DNA of 64,000 bases. Origin: Orientallactaga sibirica (taxonomy: Eukaryota > Chordata > Mammalia > Rodentia > Dipodidae). Below, in pieces: positions 49,685 to 60,219 of this stretch. Made by a program: the position numbers and the translations under genes. The notes under the pieces are model-generated. The model saw only the letters and a program-made list of their open reading frames with translations, did not search any database and was not told the DNA's origin. Every line of letters begins with the position of its first letter. Positions within the stretch are counted from its first letter, which is position 1. The stretch is from assembly GCA_036365145.1 (NCBI GenBank), contig JAEOAD010000603.1, positions 2,294,001-2,358,000 of the forward strand. The letters are read 5' to 3'.

Positions 49685-49915
49685 ATCTTTTTTTACTATT
49701 TTTTATCGGAGAAAGAGAGAGAGAGAGAATTGGCATGCCAGGGTTTCCAGTCACAGCAATCAAACTACAGATGCATGTGCCATCTTGTGTGCATGTGTAA
49801 CCTTATGTGCTTGCATCACCTTGAGCATCTGGCTTACATAGGACCTGGAGAGTTGAACATGAGTTCTTACGCTTTGTAGGAAAGTGCATTAAGTGTTAAG
49901 CCATCTCTCCAACAC
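49685..49915 (-). mobile_element. DIP-like SINE, long variant
   Basis: 'tttttttactattttttatcgg', (AG)n, 'tccagtcacagcaatcaaactacag', 'tgcatgtgtaaccttatgtgcttgcatcacc', ending 'gttaagccatctctccaac'. Confidence 0.87.
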
Positions 49916-50099
49916 AATATGGGAGTTTTTACTTCTGAATAGCCACGGTTATACAATCTTCTATTATTTTGTCCTTATCAAAATTGAGTAATTATAAAAC
50001 TATTTCTACTAGTTAAATTTCATCAAAATATGTCTTCATTCATAGCACTTATATCATGAAAATACTAAGTTGAGTTTGTAACTTTAAATATCTTCACTG

Positions 50100-50255
50100 A
50101 GGGGCTGGAGAAATGGCTTAGCAGTTAAGTACTTGCCTGTGAACCTAAGAACCCTGGTTTAAGGTTTGATTCCCCAGTACCCACGTTAGACAGATGCACA
50201 AGGTGGCACTTGCATCTGGAGTCATTTGCTGTGGTTGGAGGCTCTGGTGCACCAA

Positions 50256-50289
<34 letters not shown>

Positions 50290-50343
50290 TTAATTTTCTC
50301 TCTGTCTGTTGCTCTCAAATAAATAAGTAAAAATAAAAAAATT
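50100..50343 (+). mobile_element. DIP-like SINE
   Basis: 'aggggctggagaaatggcttagcagttaagtacttgcc' to (TC)n at 50260-50288 and 'aaataaataagtaaaaataaa'. Flanks 'atcttcactga' and 'atcttcagtga' look like a target-site duplication. Confidence 0.93.
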
Positions 50344-50349
50344 AAATCT

Positions 50350-51095
50350 TCAGTGAAATATTTAAGTATCTTGCTTTGCTTAATGTAAAAAGGCTTTGTT
50401 ATTTCTCCAAAAGGCTAAAACTAGGGAGTTTCAATACATGAGGTTATAGCCTCACTTGTTTCATGCTGAGTATAAGCAGAAGTTCCTTTATCAATCAGAA
50501 TGACTTTCTGACTCCAGTACTGTTAAATTACTCTGTGGATGAATAGGACAATTATATATAATCCTTCACCTGTCATGCATGTTATTTACAGAGAAAAGAC
50601 TTAGAATAAATAACCTTTTCACTGAAAATCACCTCTTTGTCTTTATTTAGTACTTGAAGTTAAGAAAATATAATTGCTTAGAACCCTGCAGATATGCTAG
50701 TAAATGAACTTTATATATAAAGCTCTCTGCTTGGTTTGGTGGTGATTAATCTGTTCCTATTGCATGATGAACACATGCTGTCTGGTAATCACAGCGTGGA
50801 CAATTGCCTTGTTCATGGACGAGCTGGCTCCTCAGCCCTGGTGCTGATATGCAGGTCCCATCTGGTCACTGTAATGACTGTCAGAATGTTTTTCAGCCTC
50901 CTGCCAGAACTCTGTTTCTCTGTTTCTCTATTTCCTATTCTAAGGGAAACTCTGAAGGTTAGTCTTCTAAATCTAATTACAGAGTGCTTACTGGGCATAC
51001 AGTACAGGATCTAAAGAGGGTAGGAAGGGGCAAAGTCTCTTGCCTCTGGCTGTCAGTACGTTTATAAACTTAAAAAGTGTCACAGATTCAAAAAT
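50350..51095. other. Unannotated stretch
   Basis: No gene or recognised repeat. A 92-codon frame at 50736-51014 has no recognisable domain. Confidence 0.45.
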
Positions 51096-51104
51096 TAAAG
51101 GGGG

Positions 51105-51345
51105 GGTGGCTGGAGAGATGGATTAGCAGTTAAGGTGCCTGCCTGCAAAGCCTAAGAACATCTGTTTGATTCTCCAGGTCCCATGTTTAGCCATACGCAA
51201 AAGGTGATGCAAGGGCACAATATTGCACATGCGCTCAAAGGGGCTCATGTTTCTGGAGTTAGTTCACAGCAGCTGAGAGCCCAGTGGCATGCCCTCTCTC
51301 TCTGTCTCTCTCTCTCCCAAATTAAAAAAAAAAAAAAAAAAAAAA
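51105..51345 (+). mobile_element. DIP-like SINE
   Basis: 'gtggctggagagatggattagcagttaaggtgcctgcctgcaaagcc' to (TC)n and a long A-run at 51325-51345. Another SINE follows directly. Confidence 0.93.
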
Positions 51346-51349
51346 CGGG

Positions 51350-51508
51350 GGGCTTCTGCAGAGATGGCTTAGCAGTAAAACGCTTGCTTATAAGCCTAAG
51401 GACCCTGGTTTGAGGCTCAATTCCCCAGTATGAACAATAGCCAGATGCACAAGGTGGCACATGCATCTGGAGTTCGTTTGCAGTGGCTGGAGAACCTGGT
51501 GTGCCCAT

Positions 51509-51582
<74 letters not shown>

Positions 51583-51605
51583 AAATAAGTAAATAAATAT
51601 AAGGT
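51350..51605 (+). mobile_element. DIP-like SINE inserted after the previous A-tail
   Basis: 'ggcttctgcagagatggcttagcagtaaaacgcttgc' to a long (TC)n (51510-51580) and 'caaataagtaaataaatat'. Confidence 0.9.
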
Positions 51606-51884
51606 CACAAATTCCTTTAAGAATGTTAAGTAAACTATGAATATTCCTTACCCAGTTTTCAAATGTATGGTCAAGAATAATTGAAACACAACATTAGTGC
51701 AATATTAGTGCATTTCCAACCCACTAGTGCATTTCTTGGAATTTATGTTAGTTTATATGTTAAAACAGCATATCTCATTCTTAGAATATGTTCTTTCTGA
51801 GAATCAACTGATCCCTCGACTTTCTTGCTCCTGGGGATAGTAGACCATAAAACATAGCACTTCTGTTTTTATGCTGCATCTAAT

Positions 51885-52275
51885 TTTATTTTATTTATTT
51901 ATTTTTATTTTTTTTATTTTTTAATCATTATTTTTTATTGACAACTTCTATACTTACATACAAAAAACACATGATATTTCCCTCCCCTCCCCCATTCCCC
52001 TTTAGAACTCCAATCTCCATCATACCCCCTCCCTCTCTCCATTAGTCTCTCTTTTAATTTGATGTCATCATCTTTTTCTTCTATTTTTGAGGGTCTTGTG
52101 AAGGTATTGCTAGGCACTGCAAGGTCATGGATATTGAGGCCAATTTCTATCTGGGCGGTTGCATTGTAAGAAGTCATACCCTTCCTTTGGCTCTTCTGTT
52201 CTATCTGCCCCCTGTTCCGCAATGGTCCCTGAGCCTTGGAGGGTGTGACAGAGGTGTGGCATCTAATTTTAGAGG
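51885..52275 (-). mobile_element. L1 3' end fragment
   Basis: T-rich run, 'ttttattgacaacttctatacttacatac', 'ccctcccccattcccctttagaactccaatctccatcataccccc', 'tctgccccctgttccgcaatggtccctgagccttggagggtgtg'. This is the reverse of a rodent L1 3'UTR. The antisense 124-codon frame here is not a gene. Confidence 0.7.
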
Positions 52276-52279
52276 AAAG

Positions 52280-53470
52280 GCATTGATGGAGAAAAACAAA
52301 AGGAAACACATAAGGTACTTCTTAGTGTCAAGGGTCATTCTAAAGGAGTGCTAATATTCCTGAGAAACTATTGAGATTACTGGTCAGAGAAGGCTTTCTG
52401 GGGAAATGGTATTGAATAGATAGGTGTTTTGGATAGGGGTTGTCTAGAGGAGGGCAGAAGTATTTGCAGTAGAAAAAGCTCTACCTGGAATTCCGTCTTC
52501 TCTAATGAAGACATTTTCTGGGGACAAAGCAGTAGATGTACCTTTCTATGTCATTTAATAATGAACCTTTCTATGTAATTTAATAATGAGAAGAAAACAA
52601 ATTGAGAATCTAAATTTCCCATTGTCAGTTTTTTCAACCTTTCCTAATTATTTACTAATTTTTTTCAAACTTTATACATGTTTTGTGCACTGTTGTTGAC
52701 TTTGGGTTCAGATCTCCTTTCTATTTCTCCATTTCCTCAGAACTTAGAGAATTCATTGCTTCTTTCACTGTACATTGTCACATCCTGACCAATATTTATC
52801 CAAATTCTTTACAAATCATTCAAGTACTTGCACCCATTTCTTTTGTAGGGCAGCCTAAAATTCTGTAGTTCTGAGGTTTTGTCTTTAGTTAATTTTTATG
52901 AATGAGTTACAACTTTCTTTTTGGTGTCCCATTTGACATCTATGATTAGGCCAAAGAATGTTGACTGACCATGTACTTGCTAATTTCAGCCAATTAAATT
53001 GCTTTTCCAGAGATGAAACAAGGAGCAGTAATGATTAGAATTTTCTTTAGAAGTTATTATAATGCCTTATCATTCCTTAAATGTTTCTATAACTTTCCAA
53101 ACATTAAATAATTAAAACTAAATTGCATGACATTCTGCCTGAATAAATCATTACCTAATGAATTTCATAAATGGTAAACCAAAATTAATGAATTATATAA
53201 ATTATTAATGAAGCTACAATTGTTTGAGACCTTGAAGTAGTTTATTTGTAAATTGTCATATTTTGTTTTCAAAAATGAGGAAGTGATGTTCCAAAAAACA
53301 AAACAAAAATATTGTGAAGAATATTGCATACAGATAAATAAGTGAAATTGATATGCTGAGATACAGGTCACAATTTTAGGTACATAAAAAATTATTATTA
53401 AACATTTTTAGCACATAATTATGGTAGATGAGCAAGTATAAGGAGACAATGAAGACAGTTTTTCTTTCTC
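52280..53470. other. Unique sequence inside duplication copy 1
   Basis: No gene or recognised repeat. The same is true of 54928-56120 in copy 2. Confidence 0.45.
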
Positions 53471-53474
53471 AATT

Positions 53475-53685
53475 TTTAAAAATTTATTTAAGAGAGAAGG
53501 AGAGAAAGAGGCAGATAAAGAATGAGAGAATAGGCACAACAGGACCTCTCGCCATTGAAAACAAACTAAAAATGCATATGCCACTCTGTGTATCTGGTTT
53601 ACGTGGATACTGGGTAATTGGACCTGGGTCCTTGGGCTTTGTAGGCAAGTGTCTTAACTGCTAAGTCATCCCTCCAGCTGGATAA
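53475..53685 (-). mobile_element. DIP-like SINE
   Basis: 'aaatttatttaagagagaagg', 'tctcgccattgaaaacaaactaaaaatgc', ending 'taactgctaagtcatccctccagc'. Confidence 0.85.
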
Positions 53686-53894
53686 TTTTCAACTAATTAG
53701 AATTAAACTCTTTATGTTGCCAATATCCATTATATATATTTGAGATAGTAAAGTTTGAACCTTATGATATAAAATGAAAAAACTTGAAAATGATCAATTG
53801 TGAAATATTACCAAGGCTATATAAGCACAGTAAAATAGTTAATTCAGTATATGGGTCCTGATTTTCTTTACAATTCTTTTTGTTTGTTTGGTTG

Positions 53895-54148
53895 CTTGTT
53901 TAGGTAAGTCCAAAAGACTTCCTCTTTTATACTAGAGAGCAAGAGTGAGAAAGAGAGAGAGAGAATTGGTGTGCCAGGGCCTCCAGTCACTACAGTCAAA
54001 CTCCAGATGTGTGTTCCCCCTTGTGCATATGTGCAACCTTGCATGCTTGCATCACTGTGCATCTGGCTTATGTGGGACACGGAGAGTTGAACATGAGTCC
54101 TTAGGCTTCACAGGCAAGCATCTTAACCACTAAGCCATCTCTCCTTAT
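53895..54148 (-). mobile_element. DIP-like SINE, long variant
   Basis: 'gcttgtttaggtaagtcc', (AG)n, 'gcctccagtcactacagtcaaactccag', 'catatgtgcaaccttgcatgcttgcatcac', ending 'aaccactaagccatctctcc'. Confidence 0.87.
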
Positions 54149-54532
54149 AAATGTATTCATTTTTCTCTTTCCCATGGTTTTATGTTATCAAATAAATGTG
54201 TAAGATTTATCACTCAAATTAAACCAGTTTATAAGACCTAATTGTTTAGTTGGGGTTCAATTAGTAGTTAAACTGCAGAAAATTAAGAGGAGATGAGTTT
54301 TTGGGCTCATACAAATATGCAGAAAATATCTGATTTCTCTCTGGCTTGCCTGAGTTTAAGAACATTCCATAAGCTGTCTATTCTTGGAATTTATGTTAGT
54401 TTATATGTTAAAACAGCATATCTCATTCTTAGAATATGTTCTTTCTGAGAATCAACTGATCCCTCCACTTTCTTGCTCCTGGGGATAGTAGACCATAAAA
54501 CATAGCACTTCTGTTTTTATGCTGCATCTAAT

Positions 54533-54923
54533 TTTATTTTATTTATTTATTTTTATTTTTTTATTTTTTTAATTATTATTTTTTATTGACAACTTCTATA
54601 CTTACATACAAAAAACACATGATATTTCCCTCCCCTTCCCCATTCCCCTTTAGAACTCCAATCTCCATCATACCCCCTCCCTCTCTCCATTAGTCTCTCT
54701 TTTAATTTGATGTCATCATCTTTTTCTTCTATTTTTGAGGGTCTTGTGAAGGTATTGCTAGGCACTGCAAGGTCATGGATATCGAGGCCAATTTCTATCT
54801 GGGCGGTTGCATTGTAAGAAGTCATACCCTTCCTTTGGCTCTTCTGTTCTATCTGCCCCCTGTTCCGCAATGGTCCCTGAGCCTTGGAGGGTGTGACAGA
54901 GGTGTGGCATCTAATTTTAGAGG
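54533..54923 (-). mobile_element. L1 3' end fragment, duplicated copy
   Basis: Second copy of the fragment at 51885-52275 produced by the tandem duplication, not by a new insertion. Confidence 0.7.
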
Positions 54924-56127
54924 AAAGGCATTGATGGAGAAAAACAAAAGGAAACACATAAGGTACTTCTTAGTGTCAAGGGTCATTCTAAAAGAGTGCT
55001 AATATTCCTGAGAAACTATTGAGATTACTGGTCAGAGAAGGCTTTCTGGGGAAATGGTATGAATAGATAGGTGTTTTGGATAGGGGTTGTCTAGAGGAGG
55101 GCAGAAGTATTTGCAGTAGAAAAAGCTCTACCTGGAATTCCGTCTTCTCTAATGAAGACATTTTCTGGGGACAAAGCAGTAGATGTACCTTTCTATGTCA
55201 TTTAATAATGAACCTTTCTATGTAATTTGATAATGAGAAGAAAACAAATTGAGAATCTAAATTTCCCATTGTCAGTTTTTTCAACCTTTCCTAATTATTT
55301 ACTAATTTTTTTCAAACTTTATACATGTTTTGTGCACTGTTGTTGACTTTGGGTTCAGATCTCCTTTCTATTTCTCCATTTCCTCAGAACTTAGAGAATT
55401 CATTGCTTCTTTCACTGTACATTGTCACATCCTGACCAATATTTATCCAAATTCTTTACAAATCATTCAAGTACTTGCACCCATTTCTTTTGTAGGGCAG
55501 CCTAAAATTCTGTAGTTCTGAGGTTTTGTCTTTAGTTAATTTTTATGAATGAGTTACAACTTTCTTTTTGGTGTCCCATTCAGTTGCTTTGACATCTATG
55601 ATTAGGCCAAAGAGTGTTGACTGACCATGTACTTGCTAATTTCAGCCAATTAAATTGCTTTTCCAGAGATGAAACAAGGAGCAGTAATGATTAGAATTTT
55701 CATTAGAATGATAATGCCTTATCATTCCTTAAATGTTTCTATAACTTTCCAAACATTAAATAATTAAAACTAAATTGCATGACATTCTGCCTGAATAAAT
55801 CATTACCTAATGAATTTCATAAATGGTAAACCAAAATTAATGAATTATATAAATTATTAATGAAGCTACAATTGTTTGAGACCTTGAAGTAGTTTATTTG
55901 TAAATTGTCATATTTTGTTTTCAAAAATGAGGAAGTGATGTTCCAAAAAACAAAACAAAAATATTGTGAAGAATACTGCATACAGATAAATAAGTGAAAT
56001 TGATATGCTGAGATACAGGTCACAATTTTAGGTACATAAAAATTATTATTAAACATTTTTAGCACATAATTATGGTAGATGAGCAAGTATAAGGAGACAA
56101 TGGAGACAGTTTTTCTTTCTCAATTTT

Positions 56128-56335
56128 TAAAAAATTATTTAAGAGAGAAGGAGAGAAAGAGGCAGATAAAGAATGAGAGAATAGGCACAACAGGACCTCT
56201 CGCCATTGAAAAAAAACTAAAAATGCGTATGCCACTCTGTGTATCTGGTTTACGTGGATACTGGGTAATTGGACCTGGGTCCTTGGGCTTTGTAGGCAAA
56301 TGTCTTAACTGCTAAGTCATCCCTCCAGCTGGATA
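56128..56335 (-). mobile_element. DIP-like SINE, duplicated copy
   Basis: Copy 2 of the SINE at 53475-53685, made by the tandem duplication. Confidence 0.85.
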
Positions 56336-56545
56336 ATTTTCAACTAATTAGAATTAAACTCTTTATGTTGCCAATATCCATTATATATATTTGAGATAGT
56401 AAAGTTTGAACCTTATGATATAAAATGAAAAAACTTGAAAATGATCAATTGTGAAATATTACCAAGGCTATATAAGCACAGTAAAATAGTTAATTCAGTA
56501 TATGGGTCCTGATTTTCTTTACAATTGTTTTTTTTTGTTTGGTTG

Positions 56546-56797
56546 CTTGTTTAGGTAAGTCCAAAAGACTTCCTCTTTTATACTAGAGAGCAAGAGTGAG
56601 AAAGAGATAGAGAGAATTGGTGTGCCAGGGCCTCCAGTCACTACAATCAAACTCCAGATGTGTGTTCCCCCTTGTGCATATGTGCAACCTTGCATGCTTG
56701 CATCACTGTGCATCTGGCTTATGTGGGACATGGAGAGTTGAACATGAGTCCTTAGGCTTCACAGGCAAGCATCTTAACCACTAAGCCATCTCTCCTT
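56546..56797 (-). mobile_element. DIP-like SINE, long variant, duplicated copy
   Basis: Copy 2 of 53895-54148. Confidence 0.87.
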
Positions 56798-57064
56798 ATA
56801 AATGTATTCATTTTTCTCTTTCCCATGGTTTTGTGTTATCAAATAAATGTGTAAGATTTACCACTCAAATTAAACCAGTTTATAAGACCTAATTGTTTAG
56901 TTGGGGTTCAATTAGTAGTTAAACTGCAGAAAATTAAGAGGAGATGAGTTTTTGGGCTCATACAAATATGCAGAAAATATCTGATTTCTCTCTGGCTTGC
57001 CTGAGTTTAAGAACATTCCATAAGCTGTCTATGGCAATCATTGAAATTAAAATCTGCAGCCTTC

Positions 57065-57219
57065 GGGCTGGAGAGATTGCTTAGTGGTTAAGGCACTTGC
57101 TTGTGAAGCCTGGGCTCCCAGATTCAGTTCCCCAGTACTCACATAAGCCACATGCACAAGGTGGCACATGCATCTGGAGATCATTTGCAGTTGCTTGAGG
57201 CCCTAGCATACTGATTCTG

Positions 57220-57283
<64 letters not shown>

Positions 57284-57305
57284 AAATAAATAAAAAAAAT
57301 TTTAA
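57065..57305 (+). mobile_element. DIP-like SINE with (TA)n tail
   Basis: 'cgggctggagagattgcttagtggttaaggcacttgc' to (TC)n then (TA)n at 57244-57281 and 'caaataaataaaaaa'. Lies just outside the 2.65-kb duplication. Confidence 0.93.
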
Positions 57306-57371
57306 AAATCTATAGCCTTAAACAAACACCCTTGTTTATCAACCAAAACGATGGCGTTACAATCTTTTTTT

Positions 57372-57500
57372 TTTTAAATATTTTATTTATTATTTTGCTA
57401 CAGTGACAGAGAGAGGAGGGAGAGAATGGGTATGCCAGAACCTCCTGCCACTGCAAACAGTCTCAAGCACCTCTCTCCAGCTCATCTCTCCAGCCCAGTA
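57372..57500 (-). mobile_element. DIP-like SINE with central deletion
   Basis: 'aaatattttatttattattttgctacagtgacagagagagg', 'cctcctgccactgcaaacag', then directly 'cagctcatctctccagccc'. The middle is missing. Confidence 0.75.
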
Positions 57501-57657
57501 GCTTTAAATTCTGCATCTTGTTATATCATTCAAGGTTCCTTAACAAATATTCTTTGGGAATATTTCAGTACAATTAAAGTATGGAAATTATGTGCAAATG
57601 GAAGCTCTGCTTCTCATATGATTCTTTGCTAAGTGAAAGAAAAATATCTGTGACTGT

Positions 57658-57870
57658 CTTTAGTTTATTTATTTATTTATTTATTTCGAGAGAGGAAAAG
57701 AGACACAGAGAGAAAGAATGGGCGTGCCATGGCTTCTAGCCACTGCAAATGAACTCCAGACGCATGTGCTACCTTGTGCATCTGGCTTTTGTGGGTTATG
57801 GGGAATCAAACTGAGGTCCTTTGGCTTTGCAGGCAAGTGCCTTAACTGCTAAGTCATCTCTCCAGCCCCT
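57658..57870 (-). mobile_element. DIP-like SINE
   Basis: (TTTA)n at 57664-57688, 'tagccactgcaaatgaactccagacgcatgtgctac', ending 'taactgctaagtcatctctccagcccc'. Flanks 'ctgtgactg' (57648 and 57868) give a short target-site duplication. Confidence 0.94.
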
Positions 57871-57879
57871 GTGACTGAT

Positions 57880-58310
57880 TTTCTAAGAGAGCCAACAATT
57901 TTTAAAAACAGATGTATGTGTTCTGTTTTATCCTGTTTATTATAACTTTTAATGTTAGGGTTGTATAAGAGATTCTAAAATGCAGGAAAACATGATATTT
58001 TATTACTGATTAAAAGCAGTGAGAATATTGATAAGTGTTGCTTCAAAGTCATTCACATCTACTGATTAAGGTGCTGATTTTTATCAATATTATGGACACC
58101 ATATTCTTAGAGCACATGATCTGATTTCTGTTTTAGAGTGGGGCATTCTCAAGGTGGACTCACTGGGCTACTGAAATTATCTAAGGATATTATGCATAAT
58201 TTGGGATTTTGTAAAAGTCATTCTAAAATTTGAGATTGTGTATAAAAATACACATTAATTTACTCACAGTCAGTATCCAAATCTCTTTTTCTGTGTAACT
58301 ATGTCTGTTC
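57880..58310. other. Unannotated stretch
   Basis: No gene or recognised repeat. Confidence 0.45.
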
Positions 58311-58313
58311 CTA

Positions 58314-58402
58314 CATTTTTTTTGAGACAAGGTCTCTAGCCTAAGGTGACTTCAAACTCACTATGTAGCCCAATCTTTTTTTTTTTTTTTTTGTAATTTT
58401 GT

Positions 58403-58446
<44 letters not shown>

Positions 58447-58735
58447 GAGAGTGAGAGAGGAAAGGAGGCAGACAAAGAAAGAAAGAAAGAGAGAGAATGG
58501 ATTCAGCAGGGCCTCTAGCCACAGCAACTCCAGAGGCATGTGCCACCTTGTGCATCAGGCTTATGTGGGTTCTGGCAAATCAAACCGAAGTACTTTGGCT
58601 TTGCAGGCAAACACCTTAACTGCTAAGCCATCTCTCCAGCCCCTGTAACCTAATCTTGAACTTATCTTCCCTCCTCGAGCTCTGGATGGTTTGGATTATA
58701 GGTGTAATGAAACCATGCCCAGTTTTATGTGGTAT
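58314..58735 (-). mobile_element. B1 SINE split by a DIP insertion
   Basis: 'tttttttgagacaaggtctctagcctaaggtgac...actatgtagcccaatc' (58314-58375) continues after the DIP as 'gaacttatcttccctcctcgagctctggatggtttggattataggtg'. The flanks 'gtagcccaatctt' and 'gtaacctaatctt' are near-identical target duplications. Confidence 0.8.
58376..58643 (-). mobile_element. DIP-like SINE nested in a B1
   Basis: T-run, (TTTA)n (58402-58445), (AG/AAAG) run, 'tagccacagcaactccagaggcatgtgccaccttgtgcatc', ending 'taactgctaagccatctctccagcccc'. Confidence 0.94.
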
Positions 58736-58806
58736 GAGGGGGTTTAAACTCAGAGCTTCTTGCAAACTAGGCAAACACCTTTCCTATTGAACAATATGCC
58801 AGGCAC
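58736..58806 (-). mobile_element. ID-like SINE fragment
   Basis: 'gagggggtttaaactcagagcttcttgcaaactaggcaaacacctttcctattgaacaatatgccaggc' follows reverse ID order. With the B1 before it, this could be one reverse B4. Confidence 0.5.
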
Positions 58807-58853
58807 TATTTTTCTCTTCTTAAGGTTCTATTATCTAAGTCTGCCAACCTACC

Positions 58854-58855
58854 TA

Positions 58856-58886
<31 letters not shown>

Positions 58887-58891
58887 TCACA
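58854..58891. repeat. (CA)n microsatellite
   Basis: About 11 CA units with a (CTCA) end. Confidence 0.9.
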
Positions 58892-59115
58892 CAGAAAAAT
58901 ATGGGTAGTAGAATGCCACTTTATTTGTTTGTGGCATATTACATGCCTCTTTCAAAGATGAGTAAAACACACAAAAAATTACTTGAACATGTTTTTGGCA
59001 TCTGTAGGTAACTGTGAGTATGCTGTGTTCTAACATATACATAAGTAAATTTTTGTCCTGTTTGTTTTATATTTATATTGAATTTAGAAGATTTATGTTT
59101 CTTTTCTTTTCATTC

Positions 59116-59118
<3 letters not shown>

Positions 59119-59159
<41 letters not shown>

Positions 59160-59170
59160 TCTCTTTCTCT
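59119..59170. repeat. (TC)n microsatellite
   Basis: About 24 TC units with minor interruptions, adjoining a reverse B1. Confidence 0.93.
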
Positions 59171-59305
59171 TTTAAGACAGGATCTCCTTCTAACCAAAGC
59201 TAACCTGGAATTCACTCTAAATCCAGGCTGGCCTTGAACTCATGGTGAGCTTTAGCCTCTTGACTGTTGTTAGGATTAAAGACATGCACCACCATGCCTG
59301 GCTTA
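59171..59305 (-). mobile_element. B1 SINE
   Basis: 'ttttaagacaggatctccttctaacc', 'atccaggctggccttgaactcatgg', 'aggattaaagacatgcaccaccatgcctggct'. Confidence 0.85.
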
Positions 59306-59309
59306 GGTT

Positions 59310-59718
59310 TCTTTATTTATTAATTACCAGTCCAAAAGGAAGGGTTTGGTACTGGAGACCTATAAATCTAAGGACCTGGTGCCAGAGGAAGAAAGATGAA
59401 GAAATCAAGATCATCTTTGGCTACATAGGCAGTTAAAGGTGTATTATTTTTTAAAAAATGTATATTCTAATGACTGTAAGGCAAGTAAAAGAAAATCTCA
59501 CCATAAATCAAAGTTAAAGTGATCTCTCTAAATACCAGCACAACTACTGCCATCTTTTCTTTTATGTAAATGTTTATTCTGAAAGACAGATATCTCTCAG
59601 GGTATTGCAATTTAAGGTGATTCTTTGATTCCAAAGTTCTTAACATTGTGTTTAAATCAACCAGTATATAATCTAAATACATCCTTACTTGAAGATGACT
59701 ATTAAGAATATTATGAAT
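59310..59718. other. Unannotated stretch
   Basis: No gene or recognised repeat. Confidence 0.4.
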
Positions 59719-59721
59719 TTA

Positions 59722-59945
59722 GAGCTGGAGAGATGGCTTAGGGGTTAAGGTGCCTGCCTCCTAAGCCTAAGAATACTGGTTCCAATTGCCAGTGGTTCCA
59801 ATCTCCATGTCCCACGTTTAGCCAGATGCAAAGTGATGCAAGGGCGCAATGCCTCACTTGCCCACAAGGGGGCATACACATCTGGATTTCGTTCACAGCA
59901 GCTGAGAGACTGCTGGCGCGCCCATCTTTATCTGTCTTTCTCTCC

Positions 59946-59977
<32 letters not shown>

Positions 59978-60020
59978 GTGTCTCTCTCCAAAAATAAATA
60001 AAAAATAATAAAAAATTTAA
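59722..60020 (+). mobile_element. DIP-like SINE
   Basis: 'agagctggagagatggcttaggggttaaggtgcctgcc' to (TC)n and 'aaaaataaataaaaaataat'. Flanks 'agaatattatgaattt' (59704 and 60021) are an exact target-site duplication. Confidence 0.95.
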
Positions 60021-60129
60021 GAATATTATGAATTTTAAAAGAACATTTTCCTTTATGATGGCATTATCTAAGAATCCTTTGGTCATAATGCAAATAATCC
60101 AAAGACAATTTCTATTTTTTGCTTTGCTT

Positions 60130-60218
60130 TGTTTTGTTTTACACTACTGAGAATTGAATGCCAGGCTTTCTGCATACTAGGCTAGCTCTCTGCCACTAAA
60201 CCATATCCCAAGCCTGGA
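60130..60218 (-). mobile_element. ID-like SINE
   Basis: 'tactgagaattgaatgccaggctttctgcatactaggctagctctctgccactaaaccatatcccaagcctgg' matches a reverse ID in order. Confidence 0.7.
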
Positions 60219-60219
60219 A

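Larger units (their letters stand above)
51733..54380. repeat. Tandem duplication of about 2.65 kb, copy 1
   Basis: Starting 'ttcttggaatttatgttag', the whole stretch recurs at 54381-57031 in the same orientation with near 99% identity by eye. It carries an L1 3'UTR fragment and two DIP SINEs, duplicated along with it. Confidence 0.96.
54381..57031. repeat. Tandem duplication of about 2.65 kb, copy 2
   Basis: Direct copy of 51733-54380. Differences include an 11-base insertion (cagttgctttg or equivalent) at about 55580, 'attgaatag' against 'atgaatag' near 55060, and scattered substitutions. The junction at 54380 has at most 1-2 bases of microhomology. Confidence 0.96.

Noticed and set aside
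50736..51014. 92-codon + strand frame
   Set aside because: No recognisable protein family or splice evidence.
51935..52309. 124-codon reverse frame, repeated at 54583-54957
   Set aside because: It lies in the antisense L1 3'UTR fragment, and the repetition is due to the tandem duplication. No start context, domain or conservation evidence.
57065..57140. tRNA-like A/B box sequence in DIP and ID SINEs
   Set aside because: The tRNA-like heads of SINEs have diverged and lack a tRNA fold; annotated as SINEs, not tRNA genes.
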